Origin: Nitrospira japonica
GTDB taxonomy: Bacteria > Nitrospirota > Thermodesulfovibrionia > UBA6902
Length of the DNA stretch: 64,000 nucleotides
Assembly: GCA_020723105.1 (NCBI GenBank)
Contig: DYJL01000013.1
Location: 1 to 64,000 of the forward strand
Direction of reading: 5' to 3'
Shown here: positions 18,144 to 27,680 of the stretch, piece after piece
How positions within the stretch are numbered: position 1 is the first letter of the stretch
How the letters are laid out: every line of letters begins with the position of its first letter
The notes under the pieces: generated by a model
Databases searched by the model: none
What the model saw: only the letters and a program-made list of their open reading frames with translations
Told to the model about the DNA's origin: nothing
Made by a program: the position numbers and the translations under genes

Positions 18144-19634
18144 ATGACACTGAGTGCATTGCTATCAGAAAAGGCTAAGGAAAGCCTAAACAAGATATGT
18201 ATAAGATTCAAAGAAAGAACAATAACATATTCGGAGTTAGATAGTTTTGTTAATGATGTTACGGGTGGTCTTATAGCCCTTGGATTAAGGAATCGGGACA
18301 GGGTTGCCATTTTAATGAGCAACTGTCCGGAATATATAGTTTTATATTTTGCAATACTAAGGGCAGGTGGTATTGCAGTTCCCATAAATACCTTCCTTAC
18401 CCCTGAGGAAATATCCTACATAATAAATGACAGCAATTGCAGGATTCTTATATACAATAATCCATTCGTAACCCATATAGAGAAGATAAAAAGTAAAATT
18501 CCTTCTTTAACAAGTGTAGCCTTCGGGGAGATACCAAAAAGATCGGCAGAACCATATACAAATAACGATGATGAAGTTGCAGTGTTACTCTATACATCAG
18601 GCACCACAGGTTTTCCCAAAGGGGCGATGCTTACGCACAAAAATCTCATATCAAATGCAAGGGCGTGTATGATGGCCATGGATGTCTCACGTAAAGATAA
18701 GATATTGCTCTTCCTGCCCCTGTTTCATTCCTTTAGTTTTACGGTCTGCGTTATCCTGCCGATAATGGCTGGTGCACGGATAGTTCTTCTGGAATCTGTA
18801 AAGCCATTCTCAAAAGTAATTAACAGCATAGTAAAGGATCGTATAACTTTATTTGTTGCAGTTCCAACGGTATATAATGTTCTTTCTAAAAAGAAGATAC
18901 CCTTTATTGCGAGATGCTTGTTTAAGTTTCTGATAAATATCAGGGCGTGTGTGTCTGGCGCAGCAGCTTTGCCGGAAGATACGATTTATGCTTTTGAAAA
19001 ACGTTTCAAAATCCCCTTGATCGAAGGTTACGGGCTTACAGAGGCCTCTCCTGTTGTGGCGGTTAATCCTCTGAAAGGCGTGAGAAAGCCAGCGTCTGTT
19101 GGGCCGCCGATTCCGGAAGTCGAGGTTATAGTTGTTGGAGAAGACGGGAAAAAATTGCCTGTTGGAGAAACGGGCGAACTGCTTGTAAAAGGCCCCAATG
19201 TAATGAAGGGATATTTCAACAAACCAGAAGAGACTGAGGCCGTGTTGAAAGAGGGCTGGCTTTATACGGGAGACATGGCAAGGATTGATGAGGACGGATA
19301 CATATATATAGTTGACAGGAAAAAAGACCTTATCATTGTTGATGGGATGAATGTCTATCCGCGAGAGGTAGAAGATTTGATTATGAAACACCCCTTGGTT
19401 GAAGAATGCGCCATGGTTGGAATTCCAGATGGTAAGGGTTCAGAACTGCCGATTCTTTTTATCAGGAAAAAGGAAGATACAGTTCTTGAAGAAATGGAAA
19501 TCAGAAGCAGCCTCAAGGGGCGTATAGCACAGTTTAAGAACCCTAAGAAGATAATATTTATTGATGAATTTCCAAAGACTGCCACAGGGAAGATAAAAAA
19601 GACTGAACTGCGAAGAAGGGTCGTAATTTCATGA
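18144..19634 (+). CDS. Long-chain acyl-CoA synthetase (AMP-forming)
   Basis: Adenylate-forming ligase of 496 residues that activates fatty or other carboxylic acids to acyl-CoA. Motifs in order: P-loop-like LLYTSGTTGFPKGAMLTH (about 148-165), EGYGLTEASPVVAVNP, YTGDMARIDEDGYIYIVDRK, DGMNVYPREVED and the catalytic Lys in PKTATGKIKK near the end. The length and the LPLFHSFSFT signature fit FadD-type enzymes; the exact substrate is unknown. The 163 bp upstream are AT-rich and contain no gene. Confidence 0.9.
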   Translation: MTLSALLSEKAKESLNKICIRFKERTITYSELDSFVNDVTGGLIALGLRNRDRVAILMSNCPEYIVLYFAILRAGGIAVPINTFLTPEEISYIINDSNCRILIYNNPFVTHIEKIKSKIPSLTSVAFGEIPKRSAEPYTNNDDEVAVLLYTSGTTGFPKGAMLTHKNLISNARACMMAMDVSRKDKILLFLPLFHSFSFTVCVILPIMAGARIVLLESVKPFSKVINSIVKDRITLFVAVPTVYNVLSKKKIPFIARCLFKFLINIRACVSGAAALPEDTIYAFEKRFKIPLIEGYGLTEASPVVAVNPLKGVRKPASVGPPIPEVEVIVVGEDGKKLPVGETGELLVKGPNVMKGYFNKPEETEAVLKEGWLYTGDMARIDEDGYIYIVDRKKDLIIVDGMNVYPREVEDLIMKHPLVEECAMVGIPDGKGSELPILFIRKKEDTVLEEMEIRSSLKGRIAQFKNPKKIIFIDEFPKTATGKIKKTELRRRVVIS

Positions 19635-19706
19635 ATGTGCCTGTTGAATCATTGCCTGTAGAGCTGTTACAATTTTCATGGAGTTAAAGGTGTATTGGAG
19701 AAATAA

Positions 19707-21332
19707 ATGACATTTGAAAACGCTGCCTCGTGCTGGAAAGCCATTTTATCTGATGCTTTCGGCAATAGAGAGTTGTTGTCAGTTATCGAAAAATTTGCAC
19801 GTGAAAACACTGCTCCTGCAAAGATCGTATTCGGCACCTCAGGATGGCGGGGAGAAATAGGTACGGATTTTACATTCAATAATGTAAGGATAGTAACTTC
19901 TGCAATTATTCAAATGCTGAAAGGAGATTTTCCCGCTGTTATGCATGCAATGGGGGTGTCAGGCATTAAAGATATAAAAAAACGGGGCATTATTGTAGGG
20001 CATGACAATCGCTTCCTGGGACGGGATTTTGCAATGGAAGTAATAAGCCTCCTGCAGCAGGAAGGTATCAGGACCTGGTATGCCGGTGAAGCTGTTACCC
20101 CTGAATTTTCAGCAGGTATTGAAATGCTGAATGCTGCATGTTCCATTAATCTTACGCCCTCCCATAATCCTGCAAACTATGGCGGGTTTAAATTCAATCC
20201 CTCTGACGGCGGGCCTGCAGGATCTGAGATTACCTCAAAGATAGAAAAATTTGCTAACGTAATGATGGACGAAGCCCTTGTACTTCCTTCACCGAAACCG
20301 CCACAGATCGAGCATGCAGACCTTACTGAATTGTATATAAGATACATAACTGCAAGGAAAACGCTTGATTTGCAGAAGATAAAAGATTTTGTCAACAGGG
20401 AAGACTGCATTATCTGTATAGACAATGTACACGGCGCTACAAGAGGGAGAATCCAGAGAATCATCGGTAAAAGTGACAATATAATATATCAACGAACCGA
20501 AGATGATTACCTTTTCGGCGGCGTGGCTCCGGAGCCCTCAGACAAAAATATGGCCGGAATAGAAAAAGTCCTCAAGGAAAGTTCGGCACGATTTAAACTC
20601 GGGGTCATTCTCGATCCTGACGGCGACCGCATTCGCCATACAGACGGGACGATGAAAATCCCGATGAATTATTTCGGCGCCATGGCCCTGCATTTTTTGC
20701 ATGTGCATAAGGGGTTCTCCGGTATTGCAGTAAAATCAGTAGGAACGAGCAATCTCGTAAACGCAGTGGCAAAAAAACTCGGCATTCCCCTTCGGGAGAC
20801 ACAGGTTGGTTTCAAAAATTTCAGACCCTACTTGATAAGCAAGGCCCGGGAAAAGGCCCTTGTCTGTTTTGAGGAGTCGGACGGAATATCCGGATATAAT
20901 CATACGCTTGAAAAGGATGCACTGTTTGGAATCCTCCTGGCTCTTGAGATGATGGCTGTTACTGGTAAAAATCTTAGCGCTTACCTCAGAGATATTATGG
21001 AGGAATTTGGATATTATTATCCTGACCGTTCAGGCATAGAGCTTGACAGAAACTTATCAGGAGAGCCTTTGTTGAAAAAGCTTTCCGTTCTCAGAGAGAA
21101 ATATAAAGTGGGCTCAACGGTAGATATAAATGGCCTTCAACGGACTATAAAAGAAGTTATAACAGTTGATGGCATCAAACTGGTTTTTGACGACGGTTCG
21201 TGGCTTATGATCAGGCCCTCTGGAACAGAGCCCAAGGTCCGGTTCTATATTGAGGCCCGAACCGAAGAGGGGAAAAAAGCAGTTTTTACAGCAGCAGAAA
21301 AAATAACAAGAGAGGTGCTGAAAGATGAGTGA
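19707..21332 (+). CDS. Phosphoglucomutase/phosphomannomutase family protein
   Basis: Alpha-D-phosphohexomutase of 541 residues. It has FGTSGWRG (phosphate binding), the active-site Ser in [12 protein letters not shown] (Ser152; the family usually has TASHNP), the metal loop DPDGDRIRH (about 304-312), the substrate loop [12 protein letters not shown] and the terminal phosphate site [12 protein letters not shown]. It interconverts hexose 1- and 6-phosphates, probably for cell-surface precursors. A GGAG lies upstream; the 3' end overlaps purC by 8 bp. Confidence 0.9.
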   Translation: MTFENAASCWKAILSDAFGNRELLSVIEKFARENTAPAKIVFGTSGWRGEIGTDFTFNNVRIVTSAIIQMLKGDFPAVMHAMGVSGIKDIKKRGIIVGHDNRFLGRDFAMEVISLLQQEGIRTWYAGEAVTPEFSAGIEMLNAACSINLTPSHNPANYGGFKFNPSDGGPAGSEITSKIEKFANVMMDEALVLPSPKPPQIEHADLTELYIRYITARKTLDLQKIKDFVNREDCIICIDNVHGATRGRIQRIIGKSDNIIYQRTEDDYLFGGVAPEPSDKNMAGIEKVLKESSARFKLGVILDPDGDRIRHTDGTMKIPMNYFGAMALHFLHVHKGFSGIAVKSVGTSNLVNAVAKKLGIPLRETQVGFKNFRPYLISKAREKALVCFEESDGISGYNHTLEKDALFGILLALEMMAVTGKNLSAYLRDIMEEFGYYYPDRSGIELDRNLSGEPLLKKLSVLREKYKVGSTVDINGLQRTIKEVITVDGIKLVFDDGSWLMIRPSGTEPKVRFYIEARTEEGKKAVFTAAEKITREVLKDE

Positions 21333-22203
21333 CATTGTACTGACAACAGAAATGCCGGAAGTTGGCACGCCGCGGCGCGGCAAGGTCCGGGATATTTATG
21401 ACCTTGGCGATTATCTTCTGCTTGTAGTGACGGACCGGGTATCGGCATTTGACGTTGTGATGCCAAACGGCATTCCCGGAAAAGGGAAGGTGCTTACTGC
21501 GATATCTGTCTTCTGGTTTGCAATGATGGAGGACCTGATCCATAATCATATTATTGCAATTGATGTAAAAGACTTCCCGCAGAAACTTCATAAATACAGG
21601 GATTCGCTTGAAGGCAGAAGCCTGCTCGTAAAAAAGGCAAAAGTTATGCCTGTTGAATGCATTGTCCGCGGATATCTTTCAGGAAGCGGGTGGAAGTCAT
21701 ATCAGAAAGACGGCATGGTTTGCGGGATAAAGCTTCCTGCCGGAATGCTGGAATCTTCAAAAATTGAACAGCCCATTTTTACACCAAGCACAAAGGCCGA
21801 TGAAGGGCATGATATCAATATCTCATTTGATGAAATGAAAAATATAGTTGGAGAGAGTGCTGCGCTGAAGTTGAAAGACCTGACATTGAAAATATACAGC
21901 CGGGCCAGAGCTTATGCAGAGAAGAAAGGCATAATCATTGCTGACACAAAGATGGAGTTTGGCATTTATAATGATGAAATAATATTGATAGACGAGCTGC
22001 TAACCCCTGATTCATCACGTTTCTGGAGCATAGAGGCTTACGCTTCCGGCAGAAGCCAGGACAGTTTTGATAAACAGATTGTAAGAGACTATCTGCTGAC
22101 GTTGCCATGGAATCAAACCCCACCGGGTCCGAAACTCCCGCAGGATATTGTGGAAAAGACCTCTGCAAGATATCAGGAAATCCTGAAGATTTTGACAGGA
22201 TAA
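21325..22203 (+). CDS. purC: SAICAR synthetase
   Basis: Joins CAIR and aspartate in the seventh step of purine synthesis. The 292 residues show [20 protein letters not shown] at the start (ATP site), [32 protein letters not shown] and [10 protein letters not shown] / [14 protein letters not shown]. The length matches the longer yeast-like SAICAR synthetase subtype. It overlaps the mutase gene by 8 bp; pepA ends convergently 4 bp away. Confidence 0.96.
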   Translation: MSDIVLTTEMPEVGTPRRGKVRDIYDLGDYLLLVVTDRVSAFDVVMPNGIPGKGKVLTAISVFWFAMMEDLIHNHIIAIDVKDFPQKLHKYRDSLEGRSLLVKKAKVMPVECIVRGYLSGSGWKSYQKDGMVCGIKLPAGMLESSKIEQPIFTPSTKADEGHDINISFDEMKNIVGESAALKLKDLTLKIYSRARAYAEKKGIIIADTKMEFGIYNDEIILIDELLTPDSSRFWSIEAYASGRSQDSFDKQIVRDYLLTLPWNQTPPGPKLPQDIVEKTSARYQEILKILTG

Positions 22204-22207
22204 ACGT

Positions 22208-23659
22208 CTAATTAAAACTTTTCAGAAAACTCAATAACAGCCTCACCCCTATCCCAGTCGCCCCTTTTGGGATATACGGCCTGTCTTTATCAATCCAGGC
22301 TGTGCCTGCTATATCAAGGTGAAGCCACGGCGTATCACCGGCAAATTCCCTGAGGAAATAACCTGCTGTAACAAGAGAGCCATTTCTGCCACCAGAGTTT
22401 TTCAGGTCTGCAATATCACTCTCAATATAATCTTTGTATTCTTCAAATAGCGGCATCTGCCATACCCGTTCACCGGTCTCCTCGGAGGCTTCCTTTATTT
22501 TCTCCATCAGGAGCTTGTCATTCCCCATCATTGCGATAGCCTCATTGCCAAGCGCTATTGAGCAGGCGCCTGTGAGCGTAGCAATATCTATAATGGCTGA
22601 AGGCTTGGATCTCTTCACATATTCAATTGCATCGGCAAGCGCAAGCCGGCCCTCAGCGTCTGTACTGATAATCTCTATGGTTTTGCCTCCGATAGTTTTC
22701 ACTACATCTCCGGGCTTTGCCGCACTTCCACCAGGGAGATTTTCGGCAGCAGGAAGAATGCCTATTAGATGCACTGGCATGTTCATTTCAGAGGCAGCTT
22801 TTATAACTCCAAGGACTGCAGCTCCTCCGGCCATATCGTATTTCATCTTTTCCATCCCCTCACTCGGCTTTAAAGAAATACCGCCGCTGTCAAAGGTTAC
22901 GGACTTTCCAATAAGTGCGAGGGGGGGGACATTTTTATTTTTATAGGTAATCACAATAAATTTCGGAGGATTACTGGCCCCCTGTGCAACAGAAAGATAA
23001 GCGCTCATACCGAGTTTTTCTGCCTGCTTTTTATCAAGCACTCTGACTGAAACCTTTTTTAGAGAGCGCGCAACTCTGACAAGCGCAGCCGGCGTCATAT
23101 CGTTTGAGGGCGTGTTAACAAGATCGCGTGCAAGATGCGCGGCCGTGGCCGCTGTTTTTATCCACATAATCTCTTTGTGTAAGTTCTCACCGGAAAGAAT
23201 GGTAATTTTCTTGATTCCTTTGACGTGTTTCTCTTTCTTATATCTTGCAAAAGAATAATCAGAAAGAAGGCTGCCTTCGATGAAATCAACCAGTGATGAT
23301 TTCAGGGACGGGAAGGCGCTGACAGACAGAGCAAGCTCTTTCATATTAAGATTGCGTAGATATGAAGTGGCCTTGCCGCCGGCCTGCCGGAGTCTGTTGC
23401 GGGTAAGTTCATTTTGACTGCCAAGACCGATTAATAATATCCTGTCAGGTTTTATTTTTCCTTTTGTGTGAATGAGGCAGACTTCATTGTGTTTGCCTGA
23501 AAACTCTTTGGAAGACACTACATTGTTTATAATTTCATTTATAGATTTACTGAAAGCCCCGTAAAGGTTCTCCCCTTTGTTCTCAAAGACAGGCCAGATT
23601 AAGGCATCACATGCAAAGAGGGTCTCGTTTATGTTGCGGACATAAGCTTCCATAGGCAA
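22208..23659 (-). CDS. pepA: Cytosol (leucyl) aminopeptidase, M17
   Basis: Di-zinc/manganese exopeptidase of 483 residues removing N-terminal residues in the cytoplasm. The C-terminal catalytic domain shows LIGKSVTFDSGGISLKPS, YDMAGGAAVLGV, the signature STDAEGRLALADAI and the final HLDIAGTAWIDKDRPYIPKG. The N-terminal macro-like domain (1-165) is less conserved, as usual. Convergent with purC. Confidence 0.95.
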   Translation of the reverse strand: MPMEAYVRNINETLFACDALIWPVFENKGENLYGAFSKSINEIINNVVSSKEFSGKHNEVCLIHTKGKIKPDRILLIGLGSQNELTRNRLRQAGGKATSYLRNLNMKELALSVSAFPSLKSSLVDFIEGSLLSDYSFARYKKEKHVKGIKKITILSGENLHKEIMWIKTAATAAHLARDLVNTPSNDMTPAALVRVARSLKKVSVRVLDKKQAEKLGMSAYLSVAQGASNPPKFIVITYKNKNVPPLALIGKSVTFDSGGISLKPSEGMEKMKYDMAGGAAVLGVIKAASEMNMPVHLIGILPAAENLPGGSAAKPGDVVKTIGGKTIEIISTDAEGRLALADAIEYVKRSKPSAIIDIATLTGACSIALGNEAIAMMGNDKLLMEKIKEASEETGERVWQMPLFEEYKDYIESDIADLKNSGGRNGSLVTAGYFLREFAGDTPWLHLDIAGTAWIDKDRPYIPKGATGIGVRLLLSFLKSFN

Positions 23660-24003
23660 CTATTTTATATTATTGCAAGAAATACTGGAACAGTTATTGT
23701 TAGCCCTTTTTATTCATAACATCGGAGCAGGCATGGCAGTCTGTTTCAGAATTTCTATAAACGACAAACGGCATATTACATTTTTGCTTTATGGCAAGTA
23801 TGCTCTCTCTTCCTTACCCTGACTACTAACTACTGTCTACTGACTACTTTTCAAAGGTGTCGTATAGAAATTCTTCTACAGCCTTCCATGTTTGCATACA
23901 TTGGAACAGAGTTTGCCATGAATTATCCGAGTCAGATATGAAATGATATAATTGTGGTAGAATAAGCAAAAATCAAGTTAATTATTGTAACAGGGAAGTT
24001 ATT
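23660..24003. other. Intergenic region with a large imperfect inverted repeat
   Basis: 344 bp without an intact gene. The arms at about 23727-23766 and 23858-23895 (both containing ATAGAAATTCT-like sequence next to GTCGT) are inverted copies, separated by ACTAACTACTGTCTACTGACTAC-type low complexity. Both arms can be read on the minus strand as short Cys-containing peptides, suggesting decayed coding sequence, but no start or complete frame exists. Confidence 0.5.
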
Positions 24004-25350
24004 ATGAAGGGCATGGAGTATATTTACAACAGGATTGAAGGCAAGAAGTATGATTATCAGGATTATAATTTTACCCAGACAGAAAACAGCGCCTTAAAGA
24101 GCTTCTTTGACCTTGCGCAGGAACTTGATAAGATTGAGGATTTTTACAACCTGTGTGTTGCGGTCCCAAAGAGTTTTTTCAATGTAGAGGCGCGTCTTTA
24201 TATTGTAGATCCCAAACTGAACATTATGACCCTTGTGGCAAAGACGGAAGACAATGGCCGCTCCTTACACACCCCGCCGCCGGATAATATAAAACCGAGT
24301 GACTGGCCCTATTATACAGACGAAAAAAGTCTTGTATTAACAATTCGCGGGAAAGAACCTTTGATTGACCAATTACCCTTTGAGACTAAAGATGACGTGC
24401 TTGGCTTATTGGAGATTTATCCCAACAGCAATGTCAATGATCATCAGGAACTCTTTTTTCAAAAATATGCAAACCGTATTGGTTTCAACATCCATAACAG
24501 GTTTCTTATGGAGAAAAACATTGAACACCTGAGATTTATCCGATCCCTTGTGACTGACATTGAGCATAATATAATTGTTCCCAACATGGTATACAGATTG
24601 TTCCTGAGAGGACTGAAGAGAAAGATCATGAAGAATATAGAGATAGAAAAGGTCTTTGCTGAAAAATCCTCTTCAGGGATGTGTGATGAAGCCTGCATGA
24701 AAAATTTTCTGAAGGAACTGAGCGATAATAATCAGGGATTGACCGCAGAACTGGAAAATATTGAAAAACATTACAAGAACATGAGTCTGTTTATTGAAAC
24801 CCTCTTCCGGAAAAGCCACTTTGATCAGGGACGCCTGACGCCCCGCACAAAACCCTGCAATATGCTGAAAGACGTTGTGCAGCCGCAGTTGGAGCGGTAT
24901 CTGGAGCAATTTAAAAAGATGGAGATTTCGGTAAACGATCGTCTAAGCAGCATCCCGGAGGCAGAGATTATCAGCGTTGTTGATGTGGGCCTGATAGCCC
25001 AGGTGTACGCCAATCTGTTTTCAAATGCTGTCAAATATACCCAGTCGGTACTTACTGATTCAGGGGAGCCTGCGAAATATATAACCTATGGGCATGAGAT
25101 TATCAGAGATTATTTCGGCAATGGAAAAGATGGCGTCAAATACAACGTCTTCAGTACAGGGCCGCATGTCCCACCGGAAGACCGCGGCAAACTATTTGAC
25201 GAAGGCTATCGCGGCGCTAATGTTTCAAGCCAGCCCGGCACCGGCCATGGCCTCTCATTTATAAAAAACGTTATTGAGATACATGGGGGAACAGCAGGTT
25301 ACGAACCTACTCAATATGGAAATAATTTTTACTTTATCCTTCCTAAATAA
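24004..25350 (+). CDS. Sensor histidine kinase with GAF-like input
   Basis: 448 residues, no membrane segment, so a cytoplasmic sensor. An N-terminal GAF-like domain (about 30-170; LCVAVPKSFFNVEARLYIVD) is followed by a dimerisation helix with a candidate phosphoacceptor His in DIEHNIIVPN (about 184) and a HATPase_c domain: N box AQVYANLFSNAVKYT, G1/F-like EDRGKLFDEGYRG and G2 PGTGHGLSFIKNVIEIHGG. The H box is unusual (normally HEL/HEIK-NPL). No response regulator is adjacent. Confidence 0.82.
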   Translation: MKGMEYIYNRIEGKKYDYQDYNFTQTENSALKSFFDLAQELDKIEDFYNLCVAVPKSFFNVEARLYIVDPKLNIMTLVAKTEDNGRSLHTPPPDNIKPSDWPYYTDEKSLVLTIRGKEPLIDQLPFETKDDVLGLLEIYPNSNVNDHQELFFQKYANRIGFNIHNRFLMEKNIEHLRFIRSLVTDIEHNIIVPNMVYRLFLRGLKRKIMKNIEIEKVFAEKSSSGMCDEACMKNFLKELSDNNQGLTAELENIEKHYKNMSLFIETLFRKSHFDQGRLTPRTKPCNMLKDVVQPQLERYLEQFKKMEISVNDRLSSIPEAEIISVVDVGLIAQVYANLFSNAVKYTQSVLTDSGEPAKYITYGHEIIRDYFGNGKDGVKYNVFSTGPHVPPEDRGKLFDEGYRGANVSSQPGTGHGLSFIKNVIEIHGGTAGYEPTQYGNNFYFILPK

Positions 25351-25363
25351 TGCCTCTTACATT

Positions 25364-25567
25364 TAGCAGGTTGCTGAAAAAGTATTTTAGCTGTCTTTGC
25401 GAGCAGGTCCCTCGCTTGTCATTGCGAGCGAAGCGAAGCAATCTTTCTTTACCGCTCGGGATAAACTCCGCAAACTCACTTCTTTATAAATCAATAAGTT
25501 TGAGATTGCTTCGTCGCAAAATACGCTCCTCGCAATGACAATTACAGACTTTTTCAGCAGCCTGTTA
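25364..25567 (-). repeat. MITE-like element, copy 2 (204 bp)
   Basis: Full-length copy inverted relative to copies 1 and 3: begins TAGCAGGTTGCTGAAAAAGT and ends ACTTTTTCAGCAGCCTGTTA. The interior contains CTTGTCATTGCGAGCGAAGC and a run of CGCAATGACAATTACAG on the other side. It lies between a kinase gene and nagZ. It is the same length as the copy at 27458. Confidence 0.88.
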
Positions 25568-25581
25568 GTTTATAATGTCCT

Positions 25582-27045
25582 ATGCTGGGCCTAAAACGAA
25601 AACTTTATCAACTTGTTATCAATAGACTCGATGGAGAGAAACTCTCGTCTGTTTCATATCAGGAACAGGCTGCTGATTATGTTAAAAAAGGAATAGGGGG
25701 CTTCATATTTTTTGGCGGGAAAAAGGACGAGACAAAAAATTTTATTGCCAGACTTCAGGCCCTTGCGGAAATACCGCTTTTCATCGCTTCAGATATTGAG
25801 CGTGGCGTCGGGCAACAGATAGAGGGGGCCACCCGCTTTCCATGCCAGATGGCTGTGGCAGCAGCAACCAATAAAAACAAAACAGACGATGTGAACCTCG
25901 TCCGGAATGCAATTCATGCTGTAGCGCAGGAGGCCCTTGACATTGGAATAAATATGCCGCTGATTCCTGTTCTGGATATAAACAGAAACCCTGATAATCC
26001 GATAATCTGCACCAGGGCGTTTTCCGACAAGCCGGAAGAAGTTGCATGGTATGGCAAAGTTTATATCAGGCTGCTTGAAGATGCAGGGCTGATAAGCTGT
26101 GCAAAGCATTTCCCGGGACACGGCGATACATCCACTGATTCCCATATCGAACTTCCCGTTATTTTAAAACCGTTAGAGGAATGGTCCGGCGTGGACCTTT
26201 ACCCTTTCAGGGAAGCTGTTAGGGCCGGGGTAAGCAGTATCATGATCGGGCATCTCAGCATCCCGGCAATTGATGTGCTGCCAGCTACTCTTTCAAAAAA
26301 AATAATCACTGATTTACTGCGAAAAGAGCTTGAGTATGAAGGGCTCATTCTGACTGATGCACTGAACATGAGCGCCCTGAAAGAGCTAAGACATGTTCCG
26401 GCGCAATGCATAAATGCCGGCGCTGATATCCTCCTTCATCCGGCGGATGTTGATGCAGTTATTGAAGAATTGCATCAGGCTGTCAGTTCAGGAGAAGTTG
26501 AAGAACAAACGATAGATACTGCTGTGAAAAGAATCCTGAGGTATAAATCAAAGATTCACAAAATCAAGAAATCTCAAAGCGACTGCCGCAAACATTCAGA
26601 ATTTGCTGAAACGATTTCAGATAAATCCATTACCCTTGTAAAAGACAGGCCCGGCCTGCTGCCGATTAAGGATGCTGAAGATATTCGCCTTGTATTAATA
26701 GGTGATGAAAATATGCACAAGGTAACGCCATTAAAAACCTTTTACCCTTTATCAAATCCAGAACCTGAGGTCCTTGTCTGCGCCATCTTTACAAACGTTG
26801 CAGCGTGGAGGGGGTCTTCCGGCATTAAAGAAGATGACATACAAATGATAAAAGAGCTGATGAAAAGATCACAACGTTCCATAGTAATATCTTTTGGCAG
26901 CCCTTATGTGCTAAGGCATTTCAGAGATGCTGATGTGCTTATTGCTGCATATGATACAACTGAATTAGCCCAGTTATCAGTTATCAAATGTCTGAAAGGG
27001 TCGGCAGGTTTTCAGGGCAGATTGCCGGTCGAACTGAAATATTAA
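25582..27045 (+). CDS. nagZ: Beta-N-acetylhexosaminidase, glycoside hydrolase family 3
   Basis: Releases N-acetylglucosamine from peptidoglycan turnover products. The catalytic TIM barrel (about 1-330) has the NagZ-type His-Asp motif KHFPGHGDTSTDSH (about 175-188) and the nucleophile Asp in LTDALNMSA. At 487 residues it is longer than the ~340-residue enteric NagZ and has an extra alpha/beta C-terminal domain, as in two-domain Gram-positive-type enzymes. No signal peptide is visible, so probably cytoplasmic muropeptide recycling. Confidence 0.9.
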   Translation: MLGLKRKLYQLVINRLDGEKLSSVSYQEQAADYVKKGIGGFIFFGGKKDETKNFIARLQALAEIPLFIASDIERGVGQQIEGATRFPCQMAVAAATNKNKTDDVNLVRNAIHAVAQEALDIGINMPLIPVLDINRNPDNPIICTRAFSDKPEEVAWYGKVYIRLLEDAGLISCAKHFPGHGDTSTDSHIELPVILKPLEEWSGVDLYPFREAVRAGVSSIMIGHLSIPAIDVLPATLSKKIITDLLRKELEYEGLILTDALNMSALKELRHVPAQCINAGADILLHPADVDAVIEELHQAVSSGEVEEQTIDTAVKRILRYKSKIHKIKKSQSDCRKHSEFAETISDKSITLVKDRPGLLPIKDAEDIRLVLIGDENMHKVTPLKTFYPLSNPEPEVLVCAIFTNVAAWRGSSGIKEDDIQMIKELMKRSQRSIVISFGSPYVLRHFRDADVLIAAYDTTELAQLSVIKCLKGSAGFQGRLPVELKY

Positions 27046-27058
27046 AGCCGCTATGGAG

Positions 27059-27436
<378 letters not shown>

Positions 27437-27457
27437 CTACTTCTCATTTTTCTTTTT

Positions 27458-27661
27458 CAGCAGGCTGCTGAAAAAGTCTGTAATTGTCATTGCGAGGAGC
27501 GTATTTTGCGACGAAGCAATCTCAAACTTATTGATTTATAAAGAAGTGAGTTTGCGGAGTTTATCCCGAGCGGTAAAGAAAGATTGCTTCGCTTCGCTCG
27601 CAATGACAAGCGAGGGACCTGCTCGCAAAGACAGCTAAAATACTTTTTCAGCAACCTGTTA
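27458..27661 (+). repeat. MITE-like element, copy 3 (204 bp)
   Basis: Begins CAGCAGGCTGCTGAAAAAGT and ends ACTTTTTCAGCAACCTGTTA, same orientation as copy 1 and opposite to copy 2. It fills most of the region between the divergent glnB and glnE genes, so their promoters must lie in or beside it. Confidence 0.88.
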
Positions 27662-27680
27662 GGTTAATATATTCTATATT

